NCBI RefSeq assembly: GCF_001042985.1
Contig: NZ_JYKY01000002.1
Span: 124,001 to 188,000, forward strand
Source of the DNA: Pseudomonas lundensis
GTDB taxonomy: Bacteria; Pseudomonadota; Gammaproteobacteria; Pseudomonadales; Pseudomonadaceae
Length of the DNA stretch: 64,000 bases
Direction of reading: 5' to 3'
Under the pieces are notes generated by a model. That model saw nothing but the letters and a program-made list of their open reading frames with translations, did no database searches and was not told where the DNA came from. Positions 1 through 7,400 of the stretch are shown in pieces. The stretch's first letter is position 1. Each line of letters begins with the position of its first letter. The position numbers and the translations under genes are program-made.

Positions 1-181
1 TTGTGCTGTCAATGCTGCGCGTATCGGTCAGATCGATCACGATGGCGGAAAAATTCAACGCCGTGAATATTTTCTCTATCGTCGCATCCAGTGCCGAACA
101 CAAGGTCAGGCGCACTTCACCTACAAACTTCAGGACGAAAGTGCCATCCTGTTCGGCGAACTGAATTCTACCGGTACTCAT
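1..181 (-). CDS. rssC: RssC-type STAS anti-sigma-factor antagonist (3' part outside window)
   Basis: Only the first 60 codons are in the window; the gene continues past base 1. Reading the minus strand from the ATG at 181-179 gives a protein starting MSTGRIQFAEQ and reaching a DTRSIDST segment, which matches the STAS fold where a conserved Ser (here S56 or S59) is phosphorylated. In Pseudomonas such a protein is the partner of the RssB response-regulator phosphatase in a partner-switching pathway. Its ATG overlaps the TGA of the upstream rssB gene (ATGA), so the two are probably translationally coupled. The RssC name rests on this pairing and the N-terminal sequence. Confidence 0.8.
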   Translation of the reverse strand, partial: MSTGRIQFAEQDGTFVLKFVGEVRLTLCSALDATIEKIFTALNFSAIVIDLTDTRSIDST

Positions 182-1362
182 TTCAGATTCCTGCTTAACA
201 CCAACAAGGCGATATCATCCGGCATCTCCCCGAGCGTAGCTAAACCAAACACTTGGCGCAGACCTTCCAGGCTGCCGCCCGCTGCTTTCACCAATTGAGG
301 CAAAGCAGCTTCTTTCTCTTTGAGCGTCTGCTCAGTCAAAAGATCCAAAATTCCGTCGGACATCAGCGTCAGGCTGAAAATGTCAGGCAGTTTAAACGTG
401 TGATCTTCATAGGTGGCTTCTTTAAACAAACCGACCGGCAGACCCCGACCTTCCAGATAACTGACGCTGTCAGGCGTGTACAGCACCGGCAAGGGCAGAT
501 GCCCACCAATGCTGTAGGTCAACAGGCCGCTCTCTTCATCGATGACCCCGCCAACCATGGTCACATGCTTGCCCAGCTTGCAGTTGATCAGGCCACGGTT
601 GATGTGCCCCAACACCTCGGAAGGCTTGAACTCAGGCAGTGTACCGTTGCGTTTGGATTCAAACAGCAAACGTGTGGTCATGAATTTGAGCAACACCGTC
701 ACGAAAGCCGAAGACGCCCCGTGACCTGAAACATCAGCCAGATAAAACGCCACGCGGCGCTCGTCCACCCTGAAGTAATCAACAAAGTCGCCCGACAAAT
801 ACAGCGACGGAATGATCTGGTGCGCGAAATCAAACTCATCGATGGACCAGGGGCTGACGGGCAGCATGTTCATCTGCACCTGTCGGCCTGCGTTCTGATC
901 CTCCTGCAGCAAGTGCAGACTGGCTTCCAGCTCGCGATTGGCGGATTCGAGCTTCTCACGGTAACGCTGGTTTTCCACTAACAAACGGGCGCGATCAAGG
1001 GCACGATGAACGGAATGCTCAAGCACTGCCAGGTCTTCGAGGGGCTTGATCAGATAGTCAGCTGCCCCGAGGCGCAACGCCTCGACCACGTCACTCATGA
1101 CGCCCGCGCCTGAAATAACGATCACCGGGGTCACGGGAGACTGAAGCGTCACTTGGCGAATCAGCTCAAGGCCACCCATTTGCGGCATCCGCAAGTCACA
1201 GATGACCAAATCTGGCTGTTCGCGCTCGAAGACCTGAAGTCCCTGCAAGCCATTACTGGCCTGGAGGACGCTGAAGCCGCTGTCTTCCAGATAAGCCGCC
1301 AGACTGGCGCGTACGACGTCGTCGTCATCAATGATCAGCAGCGTGGCACTGGTTTTTTGCAT
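178..1362 (-). CDS. rssB: RssB-like response regulator with PP2C/SpoIIE phosphatase domain
   Basis: This 394-residue protein has an N-terminal receiver domain (about residues 5-120: acidic IIDDDD pocket, phospho-acceptor Asp at about 56 in ICDLRMP), a linker likely to be coiled coil (about 125-165) and a C-terminal PP2C-type SpoIIE phosphatase domain with the metal-binding motifs LADVSGHGAS, MSDGILD and PDDIALLVL. In the family, phosphorylation of the receiver controls dephosphorylation of the STAS partner encoded by the next gene. I took the ATG at 1362 (MQKTSATLLIIDDDD), because the 13 residues of the longer frame are not like the family. The ATGA overlap with rssC supports a two-gene unit. 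The Pseudomonas protein differs from the E. coli RssB sigma-S adaptor, which lacks an active phosphatase domain. Confidence 0.88.
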   Translation of the reverse strand: MQKTSATLLIIDDDDVVRASLAAYLEDSGFSVLQASNGLQGLQVFEREQPDLVICDLRMPQMGGLELIRQVTLQSPVTPVIVISGAGVMSDVVEALRLGAADYLIKPLEDLAVLEHSVHRALDRARLLVENQRYREKLESANRELEASLHLLQEDQNAGRQVQMNMLPVSPWSIDEFDFAHQIIPSLYLSGDFVDYFRVDERRVAFYLADVSGHGASSAFVTVLLKFMTTRLLFESKRNGTLPEFKPSEVLGHINRGLINCKLGKHVTMVGGVIDEESGLLTYSIGGHLPLPVLYTPDSVSYLEGRGLPVGLFKEATYEDHTFKLPDIFSLTLMSDGILDLLTEQTLKEKEAALPQLVKAAGGSLEGLRQVFGLATLGEMPDDIALLVLSRNLK

Positions 1363-1654
1363 GTGGGCAAATGGCGCCAGAATTAGGTTGGCATTAAACA
1401 CGCACTGAGCGGGCTCAACGACTGAATGTACTGTGAAACACCTTGAACCGGTATTGAGTATTGCTCAGTTCTACAAAGGTGCTCGCGTAAGGCGCAGACG
1501 GTACTCCCATCCGCGGGGGGTTTCAAGCTCAGCCCGATGCTGGCAGACGGAGTTCCACAAGGGAAATTCCCCACAGTTATAAGAACCATCGCAGAGCTGA
1601 CTAAAAGCATGGTCAGTTACGTATGATTTGCCCGCTTAAACGCCCTGAAAACAA
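1363..1654. other. Intergenic region upstream of rssB
   Basis: These 292 bases separate the rssB start from the mlaA terminator. They must hold the rssB promoter, read leftward, but I see no convincing -35/-10 pair. A 75-codon minus-strand frame (1383-1610) runs into the rssB start region with no family resemblance and is not called. Nothing else is recognised here. Confidence 0.4.
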
Positions 1655-1678
1655 AAAAGAGCCCCGAGGGGCTCTTTT
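1655..1678 (-). terminator. Rho-independent terminator of mlaA
   Basis: An 11-bp perfect stem, AAAAGAGCCCC against GGGGCTCTTTT with a 2-base GA gap at the tip, lies 22 bases past the mlaA stop codon. Read on the minus strand it ends in a run of T. The A/T arms make it potentially bidirectional. Confidence 0.85.
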
Positions 1679-1699
1679 GCGCAAGCGGTAAAAAACGGT

Positions 1700-2389
1700 T
1701 TAAAAATCGTCTTCTACCTGACCATCCTTCACCTTGAATTCGCGGTTTTGCAGGTAGGCATTGCGGATAAATACGTATTTGTCGCCCGTGATCAGTTTTT
1801 CAGCCGACAGCAAGCTGGCGCGGGTATCGATCACGTCCATGCCGATCGCCATGTTGCGCGCCGGGATGTCGTTCATGTAACGGTAGGGTTCGGCGTAAGT
1901 GTCCGGGTAGATGGCTACCGCGTCACGCACCGTGCTTGGGCCCAGCAGCGGCAACACTACGTATGGACCACTCGGAACACCCCAGCGGCCCAACGTCTGA
2001 CCGAAGTCTTCTTCATTGCGTTGCAGGCCCATTTTGGTGCCCACATCGAAGAAACCACCCACACCGATGATGGTGTTCATCAGCACCCGCGCAGTATCCA
2101 CGCCCGCTGCGTGCGGCTTGGCCTGCAACACATCGTTGGCCAGGTTACGCACGTCACCGATGTTGCGGTACATGTTATGGATACCGTCCTCGAGGAACTG
2201 AGGCGTGATGTATTGGTAGCCCTGAGCAATTGGCTTCAAGGCATAGGTATCAAGGGTGTCGTTAAACTTGAAAATGACACGGTTGACACCTTCCCACGGG
2301 TCATCTTCGGTCGCGGCCTGAGCCGTAAAGGGCAGCATGGCCACACCGGCAACCAGACACAATTGGGCTAGACGATCATTCCAGCGCAT
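1700..2389 (-). CDS. mlaA: MlaA (VacJ) outer-membrane lipid-asymmetry protein
   Basis: A 229-residue protein of the MlaA/VacJ family. MlaA sits in the outer membrane and removes mislocalised phospholipids from the outer leaflet, passing them to periplasmic MlaC and the inner-membrane MlaBDEF transporter. Visible here are an N-terminal signal sequence (hydrophobic residues about 8-25, ending TAQAA) followed by the family block DPWEGVNRVIFKFND and, further on, GVGGFFDVGTKMGL and TLGRWGVPSGPYVVLPLLGPST. Unlike E. coli MlaA, no lipobox cysteine follows the signal, so it is probably cut by signal peptidase I and not lipid-anchored. A good Shine-Dalgarno, AGGAG, lies about 9 bases before the ATG. 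The other mla genes are not in the window. It is transcribed alone toward its own terminator. Confidence 0.93.
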   Translation of the reverse strand: MRWNDRLAQLCLVAGVAMLPFTAQAATEDDPWEGVNRVIFKFNDTLDTYALKPIAQGYQYITPQFLEDGIHNMYRNIGDVRNLANDVLQAKPHAAGVDTARVLMNTIIGVGGFFDVGTKMGLQRNEEDFGQTLGRWGVPSGPYVVLPLLGPSTVRDAVAIYPDTYAEPYRYMNDIPARNMAIGMDVIDTRASLLSAEKLITGDKYVFIRNAYLQNREFKVKDGQVEDDF

Positions 2390-2683
2390 AGCAAATAACT
2401 CCTAGGCAACACTTACACTCGGGCGCTATGCCCTGGTTTTGGGCGTTAGTATAACGAGAAATGCCGAACAGGCAGCCCCCTTAACGACACAACGTGCAAT
2501 CTGCTCACCCCCGCCGACCTTCAAGCGCCTCCTTGAAGGCCAGAAGACAGCGCATTTTTTCAGGCGTACGTGATAAGGATCATGCCAAGTCGACATGAGT
2601 GGATTACTCTAAAGGCCCGCTTGATCGACCTTTTGTTCATTACGATGGTCTATCGCACAGCCTCTCAATAAAGGATGAACGTT

Positions 2684-2947
2684 ATGCCTGCCCGCGAACT
2701 GCAAGAACAACTCGACACCCTGCGCGAGCAACTGGAAAAAAATCCGCCGCTGAGTGAAAAAGAGCGTGAAGATTTGAATCAACTGGCGGCGCGAATCGAT
2801 GCTGAAATCAAACTTGAGAACGCCACGCAAGACCACAGCCTCGCCGACAACCTTAATCTGGCTGTAGAACGCTTTGAAGTGGAACACCCCACCCTGGCCG
2901 GCACACTGCGCAATATTGTCCAGACACTGGGCAACATTGGCATCTAA
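2684..2947 (+). CDS. Small DUF4404 family protein
   Basis: A soluble, acidic protein of 87 residues beginning MPARELQEQLD. It is strongly helical, with heptad-like leucines in the first 50 residues (EQLDTLREQLEKN) and an ending LRNIVQTLGNIGI typical of the DUF4404 proteins found in Pseudomonas. Function is unknown. The ATG at 2684 is preferred over the one at 2675 because AAGGA (2671-2675) is then about 9 bases upstream; the earlier ATG overlaps that site. The gene is divergent from mlaA across 294 bases and convergent with gdhB. Its terminator has been split by an insertion sequence just downstream. Confidence 0.8.
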   Translation: MPARELQEQLDTLREQLEKNPPLSEKEREDLNQLAARIDAEIKLENATQDHSLADNLNLAVERFEVEHPTLAGTLRNIVQTLGNIGI

Positions 2948-2989
2948 ACCACAGCGGTCATTAAAAGCAAAAAAGCCCCGACTCAACCG

Positions 2990-2992
2990 AGC
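2990..2992. repeat. Target-site duplication AGC, left copy
   Basis: The three bases AGC lie directly before the left terminal repeat. The same AGC follows the right end at 4442-4444. A 3-bp duplication is usual for IS3-family insertion. Confidence 0.8.
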
Positions 2993-3016
2993 TGAACTGA
3001 CCCCATTAAGTTGGAC
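2993..3016 (+). repeat. IS left inverted repeat (IRL)
   Basis: The 24 bases run from TGAACTG to GTTGGAC. They pair with the right end with a few mismatches and a one-base shift in the C run. Confidence 0.85.
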
Positions 3017-3021
3017 AGTTT

Positions 3022-3080
3022 GAAGCTAGGGCCTTACGGGCTGGGTTCTGTATTGAACAGGACTCAGCCCTTTTAGCTTC
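3022..3080. repeat. Subterminal long hairpin after the transposase genes
   Basis: Outer arms GAAGCTA (3022-3028) and TAGCTTC (3074-3080) enclose a 14-bp inner stem (3038-3051 with 3057-3070; two G-T type mismatches) and a 5-base loop. It lies just beyond the OrfB stop in the transposase reading direction. There is no T run, so it is probably an mRNA-stabilising or transposition-related structure more than a simple terminator. Confidence 0.6.
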
Positions 3081-3084
3081 AGCT

Positions 3085-3852
3085 TTATGCGTCGTGATTG
3101 TAATAGTGGATGTAATCATCCAGCCCAGCCTTCAACTGGTCAACGCTGGTGAAGCGGTTCAGATAGTAAAACTCGGTTTTCAGCGTGCCGAAAAAGCTCT
3201 CCATCGTCGCATTGTCATAGCAATTTCCCTTTCGCGACATACTCTGACTCAACTCTCTTTCCTCAAGCTGACGTCGATAGGCGGCCATCTGGTAGTGCCA
3301 ACCCTGATCTGAGTGAAGCATGGGTTTCTCATGCGCTTTCAAGCAGCTCAGCGCTTTTTTGAGCATGTCGCTCACCATCGAAAAGCGAGGTGCGGTCTCC
3401 ATTTGGTAGGCCGCAATTTCGCCGTTATACAGATCAAGAACAGGCGAAAGGTACAGTTTCACCCCCGCGACCTTGAACTCTGTAATGTCAGTCACCCATT
3501 TTTGATTGGGCTGCTCGGCTTCGAACCCACGCGCCAAATGGTTAGGCGCTATACGGCCTACAGGGCCTTTATAGGAGCGGTATCGCTTGGGTCTGACGAG
3601 CGATTTCAGCTGTAGCTGCCCCATGAGGCGCTGGATTTTTTTGTGGTTCACCACAGTGCCTAAGTGACCGATAGCGGCTGTGATGCGCCGATAGCCATAA
3701 CGGCCCTTGTGTTGCTCAAATACAGATTTGATCTGCGTCTTGAGCGAGGCGTGCTTGTCCACCACCTGCAAAGCTTTCTGCTGGTAGTAAAACGTACTGC
3801 GTGCCAAGCCAGACGCTTGAAGCAAACCGTCCAATGGGTAGTGCAGCCTCAA
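3085..3852 (-). CDS. IS3-family transposase OrfB (DDE integrase domain)
   Basis: This 255-residue frame carries the rve integrase core. The DDE residues lie in WVTDITEF, HSDQGWHY and NATMESFF, and an N-terminal HTH_21-like region includes GLARSTFYY and GRYGYRRI. The protein joins and cuts DNA ends during transposition. The frame opens with TTG at 3852, but the same frame is open further upstream across the end of OrfA, with KAQIVLALRLHYPL preceding the listed start, as in IS150. It is therefore most likely made as an OrfAB fusion by -1 frameshifting at 3870-3876 and not from this TTG. No frameshift or stop interrupts it. Confidence 0.92.
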   Translation of the reverse strand: MRLHYPLDGLLQASGLARSTFYYQQKALQVVDKHASLKTQIKSVFEQHKGRYGYRRITAAIGHLGTVVNHKKIQRLMGQLQLKSLVRPKRYRSYKGPVGRIAPNHLARGFEAEQPNQKWVTDITEFKVAGVKLYLSPVLDLYNGEIAAYQMETAPRFSMVSDMLKKALSCLKAHEKPMLHSDQGWHYQMAAYRRQLEERELSQSMSRKGNCYDNATMESFFGTLKTEFYYLNRFTSVDQLKAGLDDYIHYYNHDA

Positions 3853-3860
3853 TGCCAGAA

Positions 3861-4403
3861 CTATTTGCGCTTTTTGGCGCGTGCAGCCAGTTCGTCTGCC
3901 TGGATCAAGGCTTTCAGCTTTTTTAAATAAGCGTTCTCCATCCGCAAATACTCCACTTCGGCGAGCAGTTGCTCACGAGACGGCGAGTCAGCATCACAAG
4001 AAGTGGTAACAGGTTTGGATGGCTTTTTGGACATTTTGGCTGCAGGACCTGGTTTGCGAGAGGTCAAAGCCTCAATGCCGCCACTGTAATACTGGCGCTC
4101 CCAAATACCTACCTGATTGGCGTTGCGAAGGTGGAACAAAGCCGTCGTCTCGCGATAAGACAGCTCATCACGCCACATTCGTTGCAAGACAGAAAGCTTG
4201 AAGCCTGGGCTGTATCGGCGATGTATTTTTTTAAGGCTTGCGGCACCGTGGATGCGGTAGCTGGCGACCCACCGGCGCAGCATTCCAAACTCTATTTCAT
4301 GCTTGTCAGCGGCCACTCGATAGCTTGTGCCGCCAGCAAGGTAAGAGGTTATTGCTTCAAGCTTGAATTGCTCTGAGTATTTGCTGATGAAAAAACACCC
4401 CAA
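3861..4403 (-). CDS. IS3-family transposase OrfA (helix-turn-helix protein)
   Basis: A 180-residue basic protein with two helix-turn-helix units (about residues 10-55, KLEAITSYLAGGTSYRVAA, and 65-115) and a C-terminal leucine-zipper-like helix (REQLLAEVEYLRMENAYLKKLK). This is the InsJ/IS150 OrfA layout. OrfA recognises the ends and, with OrfB, forms the OrfAB transposase. The start is unsure: the longest frame begins at TTG 4403 inside a hairpin, so the true start may be a little downstream, near the FISKYSEQF segment. Its stop (TAG at 3863-3861) lies in the region where the OrfB frame is already open. Confidence 0.88.
   Translation of the reverse strand: MGCFFISKYSEQFKLEAITSYLAGGTSYRVAADKHEIEFGMLRRWVASYRIHGAASLKKIHRRYSPGFKLSVLQRMWRDELSYRETTALFHLRNANQVGIWERQYYSGGIEALTSRKPGPAAKMSKKPSKPVTTSCDADSPSREQLLAEVEYLRMENAYLKKLKALIQADELAARAKKRK
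3870..3876 (-). promoter_or_regulatory. Likely -1 programmed frameshift site between OrfA and OrfB
   Basis: On the minus strand the heptamer C-AAA-AAG occurs in the OrfA frame three codons before its stop. Slipping back one base continues into the OrfB frame. It resembles the A-AAA-AAG signals of IS3 relatives but has C in first place, so slippage would rest mainly on the AAG codon. Confidence 0.6.
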
Positions 4404-4434
4404 AAGTCAGGACGGGTGTCCAACTTTTGGGGTG
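4390..4434 (-). terminator. Hairpin plus T-tract at the IS right end
   Basis: CACCCCAAAAGT (4396-4407) is a perfect inverted copy of ACTTTTGGGGTG (4423-4434, partly within the terminal repeat), with a 15-base loop. On the minus strand the 12-bp stem is followed at once by six T (4395-4390). This is a textbook intrinsic terminator facing transcription that enters from gdhB. The stem also covers the TTG that opens the OrfA frame, so it could equally hide the OrfA start in read-through RNA. Confidence 0.6.
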
Positions 4435-4441
4435 CAGTTCA
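4418..4441 (-). repeat. IS right inverted repeat (IRR)
   Basis: Read on the minus strand it starts TGAACTG, has a CACCCC block and ends GTTGGAC, matching the left end. Its TTGGAC could serve as a -35 box, as in several IS3 elements. Confidence 0.85.
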
Positions 4442-4444
4442 AGC
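4442..4444. repeat. Target-site duplication AGC, right copy
   Basis: AGC directly follows the last base of the right terminal repeat and matches the left copy at 2990-2992. Confidence 0.8.
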
Positions 4445-4470
4445 CGGGGCTTTTTTTACCGCTTTGTCCC

Positions 4471-7400
4471 TCAGATCGCGGTTTGACCGCTCATGGCCAA
4501 GTCCAGCAGCTCACGGTTAGCGACGGCATACATCGCATAGTCATTCCCCGTCGCTGCACGCAAGTCCACCAGCATGGCGCGCCAGCGCTCAACCATGGTC
4601 TGGTTCTGCTCAAGCCAGAGCGCCAGACGCGCCTCGATGCTCTCACCGGCATCGGTCATTTGCAGGACCGAGACCGTGATCGCCCGCTGCTGCCAGTCGA
4701 TATCGTCGCGGAAGGCTTCACGGGCCAGCGCTTGCCAGTTGTTTTCCACCGGCAGGTTGCTGATTTGCTGCAAGTACCAGGTCAGGTCCAGCGCACTGCC
4801 AACGGCGAAATACGCCTTGGCCACGTCCACTGCGTTCTGCCCGGTCACATCCGAGGCTTCAATGATCGGCAGCAAGGTGTACAGGTGCGTGGTGCCCGCC
4901 ACCATGCGTGCCAATAACTCCGGAACGCCCGCCTCGACATACGCCTGGTAGCGCGTCTGCCAGCCTTCACGGGTCGGCCCTTCCAGCAGTTCGTCAAGTT
5001 TGAGGCCCAACGCTGCCAGATGCGGCCCGAAGTGCGCCACATCCCGCGCGGCGTCCAGCTCATTGCGACGGCTGCGCAGGAACCAACGCGTGGCGCGACG
5101 CCCTAGGCGCATCAGCTCATCCATCAAAGCCAGTTGAATCTCGGCCGGCACTTGATAATCCAGCGCCTCGATCTGACGGAACCAGTGCGGCAGGTGGAAA
5201 ATGTCACGCACGATCACGTAAGCACCGGCCACATTGGCGGCGCTCATGCCGGTCGACTCTTTGAGCCGCTCAACAAACGTAATGCCCATGTGGTTGACCA
5301 GATCGTTGGCGATCTGGGTGCTGACGATTTCACGCTTCAGGCGATGACGACGCATCGCTTCGGCGAACTTGCTGACCAGCATCGGCGGGAACGCTGTTTC
5401 CATGTCGCGGGTCAGGTAGGCGTCATCCGGCACCTGGGAGTTGAGCAACGCTTCTTTAAGGTCGATCTTGCTATAGGAAATCAACACCGACAGCTCGGCA
5501 CGGGTCAGGCCATGACCGGCCGCCACGCGCTCGTTGAGCTGCTCTTCAGAGGGCAGGAACTCAATGGCTCGGTCCAACTTGCCACGCGCTTCCAGATCGT
5601 TCATCAGGCGCTTGTACTCGGCAATCCGCTCATAAGCACGGCGCGCCGCCAACGATATGGCCTGCGTCTGCTTGTAGTTGTTGCCCAGCACCAACGCACC
5701 CACTTCGTCGGTCATGCTGCCCAGCAACTGATTGCGCTGCTTCTCGGTCATATCGCCGGCCTGCACCACTTCGTTGAGCAGGATCTTGATATTCACTTCA
5801 TGGTCAGAGCAGTCAACACCACCGGCGTTGTCAATGAAGTCTGTGTTGGTGGCACCGCCATTGAGACCAAACTCCACACGACCCAATTGCGTCATGCCGA
5901 GGTTGCCACCCTCACCCACCACTTTGCAGCGCAACTCGTTACCGTTGACGCGCAGTGCATCGTTGGCCTTGTCGCCCACATCCGCATGGCTTTCGCTGCT
6001 GGCCTTGACGTAAGTCCCGATGCCGCCGTTCCACAGCAGGTCGACCGGCGCCTTGAGCAAGGCGTTCAGCAACTCGGTCGGGGTCAACTTGTCAGCGGTG
6101 ATTGCGAAACGCGCTTTCATTTCCGGAGAAATGGCGATGCTTTTTGCGCTGCGCGAGAAAATACCGCCGCCCGCCGACATAATGCTGGTGTCGTAGTCCG
6201 ACCAGGCCGAACGCGGCAAGTCGAACAGGCGCTTGCGCTCTGCAAAGCTGTTGGCAGGCTCCGGGTTGGGATCGATGAAAATATGCAGGTGGTTAAACGC
6301 AGCCACCAGTTGCAGCGTGTCCGACATCAACAAACCATTGCCGAACACGTCACCGGCCATGTCGCCGATACCGACCACGCTGATGCTGTCTTCCTGAACG
6401 TTGATCCCGCGCTCTTTAAAGTGGCGCTGCACACCGACCCAGGCGCCTTTGGCGGTGATGCCCATCTTCTTGTGGTCATAACCGGCCGAACCACCCGACG
6501 CGAACGCATCACCCAGCCAGAACCCGTAGTCAATGGCGATACCGTTGGCGATGTCGGAGAAGGTCGCAGTGCCTTTGTCCGCAGCCACCACCAGGTACGG
6601 GTCGTCCTCGTCGTGACGAACGACGTTCAATGGCGGCACCAGCGCACCGTCCTTGAGGTTGTCGGTGATGTCCAGCAAGCCGGAAATAAAGATCCGGTAG
6701 CAGGCAATCGCTTCTGCCTGAATCTCGTCGCGGCCGCCGCCCAGTGGCAAACGACGCGGGACGAAACCGCCCTTGGCGCCCACCGGCACGATGACCGAGT
6801 TCTTCACTTGCTGGGCCTTCACCAGCCCCAGCACTTCAGTGCGGAAGTCTTCTTCACGGTCCGACCAGCGCAGGCCGCCGCGCGCAACGTTGCCGAAGCG
6901 CAAATGCACACCTTCCACACGGGGCGAATACACGAAGATTTCAAACTTGGGCACCGGCTTGGGCAATTCGGGAATCAGGTGCGGATTGAACTTGAAGCTG
7001 AAATACGAACGGTTCTGGCCGTTGGCATCCGGCTGGTAGAAGTTAGTCCGCAACGTGGCCTTGATCAGGTCCAGATAACGACGCAGGATGCGGTCTTCAT
7101 TGAGCACCTGAACATCGTCCAGCGCGCTGAGAATCGCCTGTTCCAGACGCTGCTGCTTGTCTTCCAGGTCTTCAGCGGTGAGCTTGCGCGCCAGGTAGAA
7201 ACGCGTTTTGAACAACCGGGTCAGTTCGCGGGCGATATCGGTGTGGTTGTTCAACGTGCTGGCGATGTAGCCCAGATCGAAGCCCAGACGAATTTGCTTC
7301 AGGTAACGGGCGTAGGCACGCAGCAGCGCCACATCACGCCATGGCAAACCGGCGGTCAGCACCAGGCGGTTAAACGCATCGTTTTCCGCATCGCCACTGA

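Larger units (their letters stand above)
2993..4441 (-). mobile_element. IS3-family (IS150-like) insertion sequence, complete, 1449 bp
   Basis: The element is bounded by 24-bp imperfect inverted repeats starting TGAACTG and ending GTTGGAC (left 2993-3016, right 4418-4441), flanked by AGC duplications. It holds two overlapping minus-strand frames, a helix-turn-helix OrfA and a DDE OrfB in the -1 frame, the classic IS3-family layout. The length is close to that of IS150 (about 1.44 kb). Both frames are open and the DDE residues are present, so it may be active. It lies in the loop of the DUF4404/gdhB terminator and disrupts no coding sequence. Its base composition is visibly more A+T rich than its neighbours. 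Confidence 0.93.
2969..4456. terminator. Shared bidirectional terminator split by the IS
   Basis: The left arm AAAAAAGCCCCG is at 2969-2980 and the right arm CGGGGCTTTTTT at 4445-4456. Removing the IS and one copy of the AGC duplication rejoins them into a 12-bp perfect stem with a 12-base loop and A/T runs on both sides, a bidirectional terminator between the convergent DUF4404 and gdhB genes. As the DNA stands, the arms are about 1.46 kb apart and cannot work as an ordinary terminator. Confidence 0.85.

Noticed and set aside
2609..2986. 125-codon minus-strand frame over the DUF4404 gene
   Set aside because: Opposite a gene with a good start signal; no similarity seen.
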